Source: Verrucomicrobiota bacterium
Lineage (GTDB): Bacteria > Verrucomicrobiota > Verrucomicrobiia > Opitutales > UBA953
DNA length: 64,000 nt
Direction of reading: 5' to 3'
Assembly: GCA_015061905.1 (NCBI GenBank)
Contig: SUVQ01000001.1
Span: forward strand, 186,001-250,000
This document shows, one piece after another, positions 38,987 through 46,510 of this stretch (position 1 is its first letter; every line of letters starts with the position of its first letter). The notes beneath the pieces are model-generated. The model searched no databases. It was not told the origin of the DNA and saw nothing but the letters and a program-made list of their open reading frames with translations. The position numbers and the translations under genes were made by a program.

Positions 38987-40909
38987 ATGAGTAAAATTCT
39001 TGGAATCGACCTTGGTACCACCAATTCTTGCATGGCTGTCATGGAAGGCGGCGAACCCGTCGTCATCCCGAACAGCGAAGGCGCCCGGACCACGCCTTCA
39101 GTTGTCGCGTTTGCGAAAAACGGCGAACGCCTCGTCGGCCAGGCGGCAAAACGCCAAGCCGTTACGAACCCGAAAAACACGATTTTTTCGGCAAAACGCC
39201 TGATCGGCCGCAAATTCGCGGAAGTTCAGGAAGAAATTAAATCGTTCCCGTTCACCGTCGTTGAAGGTAAAAACGGCGACGCCGCAATTCAGGCGGAAGT
39301 GAACGGCAAAACGGAAACCTTCGCGCCGGAACAAATCTCCGCGATGGTTCTCGCCAAAATGAAAGCCGACGCCGAAGCCTATCTCGGCGAAAAAATCACG
39401 CAGGCGGTCATCACCGTTCCCGCGTATTTTAACGACGCACAACGCCAAGCCACAAAGGACGCGGGAACGATCGCAGGGCTCGAAGTGCTCCGCATCATCA
39501 ACGAACCGACCGCCGCTTCCCTCGCTTACGGTCTGGATAAAAAATCCGACGAAAAAATCGCGGTTTACGACCTCGGCGGCGGAACGTATGACGTTTCCAT
39601 TCTCGAAATCGGCGACGGCGTTTTTGAAGTCAAAGCCACCAACGGCGACACGCAACTCGGCGGCGATAATTTCGACGAACGCATCATTTCCTGGCTCGTT
39701 GACGGCTTCAAAGCCGAAAACGGAATCGACCTCCGCAACGACCCGATCGCGCTCCAACGCCTGAAAGAAGAAGCGGAAAAAGCCAAAATCGCGCTTTCGT
39801 CCACCAATTCCACCGACATCAATCTGCCCTTCATCACGGCGGACGCCACGGGACCGAAGCACCTGAACGTCCAGCTCACGCGCGCCAAGCTCGAACAGCT
39901 TTGCGACGACTTGCTCGAACGCACCCGCATTCCGTTTGAAAAATGCTTGCGCGACGCCGAGCTTTCCATGAGCGAAATTAACGAGCTCGTTCTCGTCGGC
40001 GGTATGACGCGTATGCCGAAAGTCGTCGAAGTCGCCCGCAGCCTCGCGGGAAAAGAACCGCACAAGGGCGTGAACCCGGACGAAGTCGTCGCCATCGGCG
40101 CTTCCATTCAGGGCGGCGTGCTCAAGGGCGATGTTCGCGACGTGCTTCTGCTCGACGTTACGCCGCTCACGCTTTCCATCGAAACCGCCGGCGGCGTTTC
40201 CACGCCGATGATTGAACGCAATTCGACGATTCCGACGAAAAAATCCCAGATTTTCTCGACCTACGCGGACAACCAGACCGCCGTCGACATCCGCGTTCTC
40301 CAAGGCGAACGCCCGATGGCGAAGGACAACAAGCAGCTCGGGCTTTTCCGTCTCGACGGAATCAATCCCGCGCCGCGCGGCACGCCGCAAATCGAAGTTA
40401 CCTTCGACATCGACGCGAACGGTATTTTGCACGTTTCCGCCATCGACAAAGGCACCGGCAAGAGCCAGGAAATCTCCATCACGGGATCGTCCGGCTTGAG
40501 CAAGGACGAAGTTGAGAAACTCCGCAAGGAAGCCGAACTTCACGCCGCGGAAGACAAAGTTCTTCGCGAAACCGCCGAAGCGCGCAACAAGCTCGACGCC
40601 TACGTTTTCCAAATCGAAAAGCAAATCAAGGAAGCCGGAGACAAAGTTCCCGCCGAACAAAAAGCGGAAATGGACAAGCTCCTCGCCGACGCGAAGAAAG
40701 TGCTCGAAGACAAATCTTCCACGCTCGACGCGATTAACGAACAGGTTTCCAAAATCGAAAGCATCATGCAGGCGGCTCAGCAATTCGCCCAGCAGCAACA
40801 GCAAGCCGGAGCGGGAACGCCGCCGCCGCCCCCGCAAAACGACGCTTCCGCCAAAAAGGGCGGCAACGGTGCCGTCGATGCCGACTTCGAAGTCGTCGAC
40901 GATAAGTAA
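38987..40909 (+). CDS. dnaK: Chaperone DnaK (Hsp70)
   Basis: DnaK binds exposed hydrophobic peptides in an ATP cycle driven by DnaJ and GrpE. From the ATG at 38987 the protein has 640 residues; a GTG 31 codons upstream is in frame but lies in repeat DNA. It has [13 protein letters not shown] at the start, the [17 protein letters not shown] and [16 protein letters not shown] nucleotide motifs, [12 protein letters not shown], the linker [16 protein letters not shown] near residue 390 and a lid ending in a Gln-rich stretch and the tail [10 protein letters not shown]. No grpE or dnaJ is adjacent. It is on the plus strand, unlike most neighbours, and converges with the uracil-DNA glycosylase gene. 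Confidence 0.99.
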   Translation: MSKILGIDLGTTNSCMAVMEGGEPVVIPNSEGARTTPSVVAFAKNGERLVGQAAKRQAVTNPKNTIFSAKRLIGRKFAEVQEEIKSFPFTVVEGKNGDAAIQAEVNGKTETFAPEQISAMVLAKMKADAEAYLGEKITQAVITVPAYFNDAQRQATKDAGTIAGLEVLRIINEPTAASLAYGLDKKSDEKIAVYDLGGGTYDVSILEIGDGVFEVKATNGDTQLGGDNFDERIISWLVDGFKAENGIDLRNDPIALQRLKEEAEKAKIALSSTNSTDINLPFITADATGPKHLNVQLTRAKLEQLCDDLLERTRIPFEKCLRDAELSMSEINELVLVGGMTRMPKVVEVARSLAGKEPHKGVNPDEVVAIGASIQGGVLKGDVRDVLLLDVTPLTLSIETAGGVSTPMIERNSTIPTKKSQIFSTYADNQTAVDIRVLQGERPMAKDNKQLGLFRLDGINPAPRGTPQIEVTFDIDANGILHVSAIDKGTGKSQEISITGSSGLSKDEVEKLRKEAELHAAEDKVLRETAEARNKLDAYVFQIEKQIKEAGDKVPAEQKAEMDKLLADAKKVLEDKSSTLDAINEQVSKIESIMQAAQQFAQQQQQAGAGTPPPPPQNDASAKKGGNGAVDADFEVVDDK

Positions 40910-40916
40910 GATGGTG

Positions 40917-41029
40917 GCTGGGAATTGGTAACTGGTAACTCGGAACTGGTAATTGGAAACTACCAGTTACTAACTCCCAGTTACCAGCTCCCAGTTACCA
41001 GCTCCCAGTTACCAGCTCCCAGTTACCAA
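40917..41029. repeat. Quasi-tandem GGTAACTGG array with inverted halves
   Basis: The first half repeats GGAATTGGTAACTGGTAACT words; the second half is the reverse complement, with four direct copies of a 14-base unit (CAGTTACCAGCTCC). The halves can fold into a long hairpin just after the dnaK stop and directly before the palindromic terminator. Similar GGTAACTGG phrases are known from intergenic DNA of several environmental phyla; no function is known to me. Confidence 0.85.
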
Positions 41030-41061
41030 AAAAAAACGTTCCCGCGCGGGAACGTTTTTTT
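41030..41061. terminator. Bidirectional palindromic terminator between dnaK and the UDG gene
   Basis: A perfect 32-base palindrome centred between 41045 and 41046 is built from two abutting octamers (ACGTTCCCGC and GCGGGAACGT) flanked by A- and T-runs. It serves both converging genes; the last bases overlap the stop codon of the minus-strand gene. Confidence 0.88.
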
Positions 41062-42085
41062 ACTTTTTCGGGAGAAAGAAATTTCTTTGTCGCTCAGTAA
41101 TCGGCAGTCCGGCGATTTCCATCATGCGCAAAAAATCTTCCCACGCCGCGCGTTTTGATTTCATCGAATCGTTCCGCAAAAGATACGAGGGATGATACGT
41201 TGCGACCACGGGAACGCCCTTAAATTCTAAACTTTTCCCGCGCATTGCGCCGATGCGGCGATCCGGGTCGAACCCGAGAAGCCCGTTCACCGCAGTCAAA
41301 CCGAGCGCAACGATGACACGCGGACGGATAATTTCCACCTGCTTGGACAAATACGGCAGGCAATAGCGCATTTCGTCCGGCGTCGGCGGGCGGTTTCCGT
41401 AAAGCGTCGGCAGCTCCGGGCGCCATTTCATGATATTGCCGATGTAAACCTGCTCGCGAGAAAGCCCGGTCGCGGCAATCATTTTGGTCAAAAGTTGTCC
41501 GGCGCGTCCGACGAACGGACGTCCTTCCGTTTCTTCTTCCGCGCCGGGAGCTTCGCCGCAGAAAAAAATGCCTGCCTCCGGATTACCTTCTCCGAAAACC
41601 AACTGTTTTCCCGCGTGCAAATGCTCATTGCAAATCGGGTCGCCCTGCATTTGCCCGCAAAGCGCGGCAAGCCGTTCTGCATTGGAACCGCTCGCGGGAA
41701 CGGATGCCGCCCGCGCTTCGCTTACGGAAAAGTCGAACTCCGGCTCTTTTTTCGCCGGCGGCGGAGCTTTGGTCGGCGCAACCGGGGACGTTTTTTCCGC
41801 AGAATAAAAATTTTCCGGCGAAAACGACGGGAACGCGGAAGCGGAAGCCCGGGCGTCCGGCACGGGAACGCGAGCGGAAGGCTCATTCGCGCGCGATTTT
41901 TGCGGCGAAACGGGCTTCGGCGGCGGCACGACAACGGGCGTCCTTGCCGGCGGAACCGCCGATGCGGCAGCGACGACGCGTTCCCGCAAGGCGGAAAGAG
42001 CTTCCTCGGAAACAAAAATATCCGTCACGCCCTCGCGCTTGAGAGCGTTCAGATTTCCGAGCAAAACTTCCAGTTCCGCGCGCAT
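41060..42085 (-). CDS. Uracil-DNA glycosylase, family-4-like, with one missing cluster cysteine
   Basis: Family-4 enzymes remove uracil from DNA and normally hold a [4Fe-4S] cluster. The 341-residue protein has a proline-rich, probably disordered N-terminus (about 1-130) and a C-terminal glycosylase domain with FGEGNPEAGIFFCGEAPGAE, EGRPFVGRAGQLLTKMI, YIGNIMKWRPE and the His motif TYHPSYLLR. Of the four usual ligands, the first pair CxxC is replaced by LCGQMQGDPIC (spacing of eight), the third (normally VKCRP) is Trp in IMKWRP, and the fourth is present in MRYCLPYL. The family is clear; a normal cluster is doubtful. It ends inside a shared terminator with dnaK. Confidence 0.88.
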   Translation of the reverse strand: MRAELEVLLGNLNALKREGVTDIFVSEEALSALRERVVAAASAVPPARTPVVVPPPKPVSPQKSRANEPSARVPVPDARASASAFPSFSPENFYSAEKTSPVAPTKAPPPAKKEPEFDFSVSEARAASVPASGSNAERLAALCGQMQGDPICNEHLHAGKQLVFGEGNPEAGIFFCGEAPGAEEETEGRPFVGRAGQLLTKMIAATGLSREQVYIGNIMKWRPELPTLYGNRPPTPDEMRYCLPYLSKQVEIIRPRVIVALGLTAVNGLLGFDPDRRIGAMRGKSLEFKGVPVVATYHPSYLLRNDSMKSKRAAWEDFLRMMEIAGLPITERQRNFFLPKK

Positions 42086-42162
42086 TCGATTTCGTTTTTA
42101 ATGAAAATTAATAACGGACAGTTCTAATTATCAATTATCCGTTATCAACTATCCCTTAAAAA

Positions 42163-42591
42163 TTATTCCATTCCCGGAACAAAACGCAGGGTTTTGCCGT
42201 CGGTCAAATCGAGCGAACGGTAATAGCATCCGCGGCGCGGAAGTCCGTTCTGCCCTTTTGTGTGGCAGGCGCCTTTCCCTGCGGGGCGCACCAAATAAAG
42301 AAGCGAATTTTGTTCGCAGTTCACGCGGACTTCGACGAGTTTCAGATAATCGCCGGAAGTTTTTCCCTTAATCCAAAGCTCGTTGCGCGAGGTGCTCCAG
42401 AACGTTGCCATACCTTCCTTGAGTGCCGTTTCAAGCGCGAGAGCGTTCGCGTAGGCGACAATCAGGACTTCCTTCGTGTCCGCATCCTGCGCGACGACGG
42501 GAACGACATCGGATTGGCATTGCGCAACGGCTTTGCGCAGTTTCGTGAAGTCAAAATCAAAGGTCAAGCCTTCTTCAATTTCTTTGCTCAT
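42163..42591 (-). CDS. hisI: Phosphoribosyl-AMP cyclohydrolase-like protein
   Basis: HisI opens the adenine ring of phosphoribosyl-AMP in histidine synthesis. The 142-residue protein matches over most of its length: VPVVAQDADTKEVLIVAYAN, TFWSTSRNELWIKGKTSG and the zinc-cysteine region GACHTKG...RRGCYYR. The metal-binding stretch that usually reads DCDxD is NCEQN here, so three acidic ligands are changed, and about four residues are inserted between the CHT and CYYR cysteines. It may be an active lineage variant or a paralogue with changed metal use. No other his gene is in the window, and no HisE domain is fused. Confidence 0.82.
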   Translation of the reverse strand: MSKEIEEGLTFDFDFTKLRKAVAQCQSDVVPVVAQDADTKEVLIVAYANALALETALKEGMATFWSTSRNELWIKGKTSGDYLKLVEVRVNCEQNSLLYLVRPAGKGACHTKGQNGLPRRGCYYRSLDLTDGKTLRFVPGME

Positions 42592-42678
42592 GGTGTAAAA
42601 ATCAGGATTTAAAACGAAAATACTTGTAAAATTCAGGTTGCCCGGAGTCCGGAATTATTTCTCAATCCGCCCTGTTTA

Positions 42679-43230
42679 TCAATTATTATTCAGGCGCTCA
42701 ACCACCAGCGCAAGCCGCGCGGAAAGCACCTCAATGCGACGCATGATAAAATTGTTAGCAAGAAGCACGGGCATCGCAATCAGCAAGCCGAGCATTGTCG
42801 TCGTCAGAGCAAGCCCGACGCCGCGCACCAACATTTGCTGATCCGGCATTCCGCCCGTTTCCGGAAAAAGGATGTAGAGACCGTAAACCGTTCCGAAAAG
42901 CCCGATAAGCGGCGCGATGGAAACAATGGATTCGGGGATAAACATTCCGCGTTCCATGCGTGAAACTTCGAGGCGCGCGAACGCCGTCAATGCCGCAGAA
43001 TCGGGATTTTCCCGCAAAGCGTAGGCAACGATACGCCCGCCCGCCGTTTTCGGGAACGCTTTTGCCGCCGCCTCAAAATCTCCGGCAAGAATCAATTCCA
43101 AAGCCTTTTTCGGTAAAATGCGAGCCTCTCTCAACGCCAACATGCGTTCAAGAATCACCGCCATTGCCAAAATTGAGCAAAAGCCCAAAGGCCAAATAAA
43201 CCAACCCGCCCCCTCTATTATCGTTTGCAT
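42679..43230 (-). CDS. Second MotA/TolQ/ExbB-family channel protein
   Basis: This 183-residue protein has three predicted membrane segments: near residues 10-28 (WFIWPLGFCSILAMAVIL), 95-120 (VSIAPLIGLFGTVYGLYIL) and 135-160 (GLALTTTMLGLLIAMPVLL). The APLIGLFGTV motif is characteristic. The expected role is a proton channel driving an envelope process. It is shorter than the first ExbB-like protein (228 residues), mostly at the N-terminus. No ExbD/TolR partner adjoins it; the neighbours are hisI and the Gre-type gene. The spacer of 87 bases to hisI has only low-complexity words. Confidence 0.87.
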   Translation of the reverse strand: MQTIIEGAGWFIWPLGFCSILAMAVILERMLALREARILPKKALELILAGDFEAAAKAFPKTAGGRIVAYALRENPDSAALTAFARLEVSRMERGMFIPESIVSIAPLIGLFGTVYGLYILFPETGGMPDQQMLVRGVGLALTTTMLGLLIAMPVLLANNFIMRRIEVLSARLALVVERLNNN

Positions 43231-43290
43231 ACAAAAGAAAATAACGGCGTTCCCGCAAAGACGAAACGCGAAAATTCATATTTTACTAAA

Positions 43291-43325
43291 CAAAAACCTC
43301 CGGTTCCTTTGAAAGGAACCGGAGG
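43291..43325 (-). terminator. Terminator of the Gre-type gene
   Basis: A perfect 11-bp stem, CCTCCGGTTCC (43297-43307) with GGAACCGGAGG (43315-43325) and a TTTGAAA loop, is followed on the minus strand by TTTTTG. It lies about 50 bases after the stop of the long Gre factor gene. Confidence 0.85.
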
Positions 43326-43376
43326 AAAACACATGAAAAACCAATTACAACAGCTTCTGTTATGATTGGAAAGGAT

Positions 43377-45341
43377 TTATCTCGCTTGGTCAAACCAGCG
43401 GGACATGCTCTTAATGGACCATGTTTCTTTATTGCCGTCAACAACAGTTTCAACAATATCGCCAATTTTTTTCCCGATAAGCTTCTGTGCGAGCGGCGTT
43501 TTGTAAGAAAGAATGTTCTTTTCCGGATTGCTGTCCCACGCGCCGAGAATCGTGTAAACGACGGGAACGCCCGAAGCGGGAACGAGCTCGACGATGGAGC
43601 CGACGCCGACTTTGTCCGCCGGAGTGTCGGAAAAGTCCGTAACCTGAGCGCGTTCGAGTTCGGATTCGAGCAAGCCCTTGCGCGCGAGGAGCGTTTCCTG
43701 GTCTTGGCGCGCCATTTTGTATTCGGAGTTTTCCTTGAGGTCCCCGTGTTCTTTTGCCACGGCGATGGCTTCCTTGTTCGCCGGAATCTGCACCTTGATA
43801 AGGTCTTCGAGTTCGTTGCGGCGTTCCTGCAACGACCATTCCGAAACGAGAAGCGCGGCGGAAACTTCCGGTTCCGCATCTTCAACGGCGTTCCCGGAAA
43901 TGAGCGAAAGGATGCGCGGATAAATTTTGATGAAGCGGGCGAGAAGCGATTTTTTCATCAGCGGCTCAAAACCCTGATTGAGGTTAAGCGCCTGTGCCAA
44001 GTCGCGTGCGATTTCTTCGTTCGCGTCTTCCAACAAATCCGGAATCAGCCCGTAATCGTCGCTGAGCTCTTCCGCGAGCTGAATGCGGCGGTTCGAGGTG
44101 GACATGACGGCTTCGCGATCAATCGCGTAAAGAATTGCGTTGAGCAACTGATGCGTCATCAGCGGCTTGACGATTTTCTGATACTTGCGGGAATTGCGGT
44201 TTTTGATAATCCAAATCAGAACCGGGCTACGCAGGTTTTGCCCGTCGAGCCATTCCTGAAGCTTGCGGGAAAGAAGCTTGTCTTCGCCGCGCTCAACGAG
44301 GAACGTGATGCATTCGCCCGTGAATTTTCCCGTGCTGTCTTCAAGAAGTTTCAGCGTAACGTTTTTCCATTCGCCGTTTTCGGCGTAAACGCGGGAAAGC
44401 AGGTCGAGCAAACGTTTCAGGCACGCCGGCGTTTGCGGAATCTGGCGCGCGACTTCATTCAATTCTTCCTGCGAGCAGGAAAGAATAACGGACTTGGACG
44501 TCGGCTCAAGCGAATCGACATCTTCCTTAAAGAAGCGGCAAAGGTCATTGCGCACCCAAAGCCCGTAAAGGCATTCCGCCTTGGTGAGGCGTTTTGCCGC
44601 CTTAATCGCATCCGTCAGTTCTTCAAAAATTTTGTGCAAGTCGCCGACGATTTCCGGGTCGCTCGCCTTGTAGTGGTGAAGCGGTTGCGGCATATCCGGA
44701 TCCAACTGCGGAAGCTCGTCCGTTGCCTTCACCGAAGAGAATTGGAAAAGCTTTTCCGCGAGAAGAATTTTTTTCTTCGGATTTTTGTTGCGATAGTATT
44801 CTTCGAGAATTTCGCGTTCCGGGCTGACTTCGTCGTCCTTGTCGCGGAGCTCGAAATCGCCTTCCTTTTTGGCGGGAACGCCGACGGAAGGATCTTTCAG
44901 CAAAGCCTTCTTCGTCGCCACCCACCATTTTTTCATCTTCGCGGGACCGAGCAGGCGACCGAGCACGAGTTCGATTTCCGTCGCCGTCATTTTATGATCC
45001 GGCGCTACCGCCAAAATTTCCTTCACCAATTGAACGGGATCGTTCTTGATGAGCTTTTCAATCGTTGCCGCGTCCGTATGCTTACGAACGAGCAAGTGAT
45101 TTTCCGGCAAAATCTCAAGCTTTCCGACACAGAAGCCCGGATCCATGCGATGCCCGGTTTTCCCGACTTCAGGGAAATCAACGATCAGGCGTTCCGCCGC
45201 GGAATCATAGCCCGTAATTTTCCCCAATCCCCACGCGCGGTGCATACAATACGCACCGACTTTCATGGCTTCCAACTGCCCGCGGACAGCCGAAAGTTCA
45301 GGATTCTTCAAAATCAAAGCGTCAATTTCTTCTGTGGTCAT
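43377..45341 (-). CDS. Long transcript-cleavage factor with C-terminal GreA domain
   Basis: GreA rescues backtracked RNA polymerase by stimulating RNA cleavage. From the ATG at 45341 the protein has 654 residues, four times a usual GreA. Only the last 160 or so residues are Gre: a coiled coil with the acidic tip in AVAKEHGDLKENSEYKMARQ (Asp and Glu needed for cleavage) and the C-terminal domain (KVGVGSIVELVPASGV, LAQKLIGKKIGDIVE). The N-terminus has a CarD/SH3-like piece (AYCMHRAWGLGKITGYD) and the middle (about 90-480) is alpha-helical without a recognised family. Chlamydial GreA has a similar long layout, so this is probably a feature of the PVC group. The role of the extra part is unknown. 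Confidence 0.9.
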   Translation of the reverse strand: MTTEEIDALILKNPELSAVRGQLEAMKVGAYCMHRAWGLGKITGYDSAAERLIVDFPEVGKTGHRMDPGFCVGKLEILPENHLLVRKHTDAATIEKLIKNDPVQLVKEILAVAPDHKMTATEIELVLGRLLGPAKMKKWWVATKKALLKDPSVGVPAKKEGDFELRDKDDEVSPEREILEEYYRNKNPKKKILLAEKLFQFSSVKATDELPQLDPDMPQPLHHYKASDPEIVGDLHKIFEELTDAIKAAKRLTKAECLYGLWVRNDLCRFFKEDVDSLEPTSKSVILSCSQEELNEVARQIPQTPACLKRLLDLLSRVYAENGEWKNVTLKLLEDSTGKFTGECITFLVERGEDKLLSRKLQEWLDGQNLRSPVLIWIIKNRNSRKYQKIVKPLMTHQLLNAILYAIDREAVMSTSNRRIQLAEELSDDYGLIPDLLEDANEEIARDLAQALNLNQGFEPLMKKSLLARFIKIYPRILSLISGNAVEDAEPEVSAALLVSEWSLQERRNELEDLIKVQIPANKEAIAVAKEHGDLKENSEYKMARQDQETLLARKGLLESELERAQVTDFSDTPADKVGVGSIVELVPASGVPVVYTILGAWDSNPEKNILSYKTPLAQKLIGKKIGDIVETVVDGNKETWSIKSMSRWFDQAR

Positions 45342-45628
45342 AAGATTCCGACAATTCAAACACAAAAATGAGACAAAAAGCAAGAAAATCAAACTGAAAT
45401 TTAGCGGCGCGGTTCTCACCGCTAAAAGCTTAAAAGCTGAAGGGCTGAAGAGTTTATTCGTTTTGCAAGCAAAACGAGGGAATAATCCTTTAAAGGAGCA
45501 CAGGCGACCTCGCCTGCGTCCTTAAAGTCAACGTTCGCTCCCTTTAAAATAAACTTCTCGGCAAAGCCGATTAAACTTTTAAGCTTTTCAACTCCTTAAC
45601 TTTTAGCGAAGCACCGCTCCGCTAAATT
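45342..45628. other. Spacer with a nested inverted-repeat element of about 190 bp
   Basis: No gene is visible. The sequence from 45420 to 45608 is a nest of inverted repeats: CGCTAAAAG at 45420 with CTTTTAGCG ending at 45608; AGTTTATT (45451) with AATAAACT (45548); a perfect CGTTTTGC-AA-GCAAAACG hairpin (45459-45476); TTTAAAGGAGC (45489) with GCTCCCTTTAAA (about 45537); AGGCG-ACCT-CGCCT (45502-45515); TCGGC-AAA-GCCGA (45557-45569). It contains words of the TTAAAAGCT type. It could be a small non-autonomous element, a structured RNA or a slyD terminator region. Confidence 0.65.
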
Positions 45629-46168
45629 TTATTTACACCCGCAATCACAGTCGCCCCCGCAATCACAATCCCCGCCGCAATCGCCGCCGCAGGAACATCC
45701 GGAAGTTTCCGGATGCTTCATCGCGATTTCCGCTTCCGTAGCTTCGCGCACGGATTTGATTTCGACATCGAAAAACAGCGTCTTGTCCGCAAGCGGGTGA
45801 TTCCCGTCGAGCTTGATTTTTTCGTCGGTAACGCCGACAACGGAAAACGCGTGAACACCGCCGTTCGCGTCCTGCGCGTGAAAGCGCATTCCGAGCTCTA
45901 TCGTTCCCGGGAACTGAATACTGCTGCGCGGAACCTCAATTACCAAATTCGGGTCGGAAACGCCGTAGCCTTCTTCCGGAGCCACTTCCACGTGCTTTTT
46001 ATCGCCGACGCCGAGCCCTTCCATTTCCTTTTCCAAGCCGGGAATAATATTTCCGGCTCCTTGGAGATACCGAAGCGCTTCGCGCCCTGCGGAGGAATCA
46101 ATAACGTTCCCGTCTTTGTCTTTTAACGTGTATTCAAATTCAACGACTGTATTTTTTGCAATTTTCAT
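45629..46168 (-). CDS. slyD: SlyD-type FKBP peptidyl-prolyl isomerase with metal-binding tail
   Basis: SlyD is a cytosolic prolyl isomerase, chaperone and metal-handling protein; in other bacteria it helps hydrogenase maturation and metal storage. From the ATG at 46168 it has 179 residues. The FKBP domain starts with KNTVVEFEYTLKDKDGNVID and has the family motifs IPGLEKEMEGLGVGDKK and VAPEEGYG, with the insert-in-flap domain between about residues 70 and 120. The tail (about 155-179) is cysteine-rich: CSCGGDCGGDCDCGGDCDC, then GCK, with nine cysteines and few histidines, suggesting thiophilic metal binding. The extra 17 upstream codons are hydrophobic but do not look coded. Confidence 0.95.
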   Translation of the reverse strand: MKIAKNTVVEFEYTLKDKDGNVIDSSAGREALRYLQGAGNIIPGLEKEMEGLGVGDKKHVEVAPEEGYGVSDPNLVIEVPRSSIQFPGTIELGMRFHAQDANGGVHAFSVVGVTDEKIKLDGNHPLADKTLFFDVEIKSVREATEAEIAMKHPETSGCSCGGDCGGDCDCGGDCDCGCK

Positions 46169-46510
46169 CGCGGGAAACAATATCGCGAATCCAACCAAGC
46201 TTAAAGGGAAAAGCGACATGGCTCCACGCGTCGCTTACCTGTCGCTTGCAGCGTGAAGTTTGTGCGAACAAAAAAAGAAATTTTCGCCGCAGGACGCTTT
46301 ATGTGCGAAGCAAAATGAGTCTTCACACAAGGCTAAGAAATTCTCGCGCAAAGACGCCAAGTCGCAAAAAAAACTTTGCTGTAAAAGATCCGTGTAATTC
46401 GGTGTTCATCCGTGGTTCCCAAAAACTTTGCGGCTTCGCGGCTTGTCGCGAAAAAAAACGTTCCCGCGACCGGAGCCGCGGGAACGTTTTCCGGGAAGTG
46501 CCGAACGCTT
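46169..46510. other. Phrase-rich spacer between slyD and the giant autotransporter gene
   Basis: The 342 bases carry no convincing gene. They hold CGCGCAAAGACGCCAAGTCGC-like words (46344-46365), an ATCCGTGTAATTCGGTGTTC then ATCCGTGG phrase (46387-46415), and ACTTTGCGGCTTCGCGGC (46424-46441), before the terminator at 46455-46490. The part from 46220 to 46340 shows no recognisable structure. Confidence 0.6.
46451..46490 (-). terminator. Terminator of the giant autotransporter gene, inverted motif pair
   Basis: AAAACGTTCCCGCG (46455-46468) and CGCGGGAACGTTTT (46477-46490) form a perfect 14-bp stem with an 8-base loop. Eight A on the plus strand give a T-run on the minus strand, partly inside the stem. 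It lies 20 bases after the stop of the autotransporter gene. Confidence 0.88.

Noticed and set aside
39098-40837. Minus-strand frame of 579 codons opposite dnaK
   Set aside because: Long antisense frames opposite dnaK are a known by-product of its codon usage; no start signal or protein features are seen.
43362-45371. Plus-strand frame of 669 codons opposite the Gre-type gene
   Set aside because: Composition is extreme (Phe/Arg/Asn-rich) and no motif is present; the sense gene is well supported.
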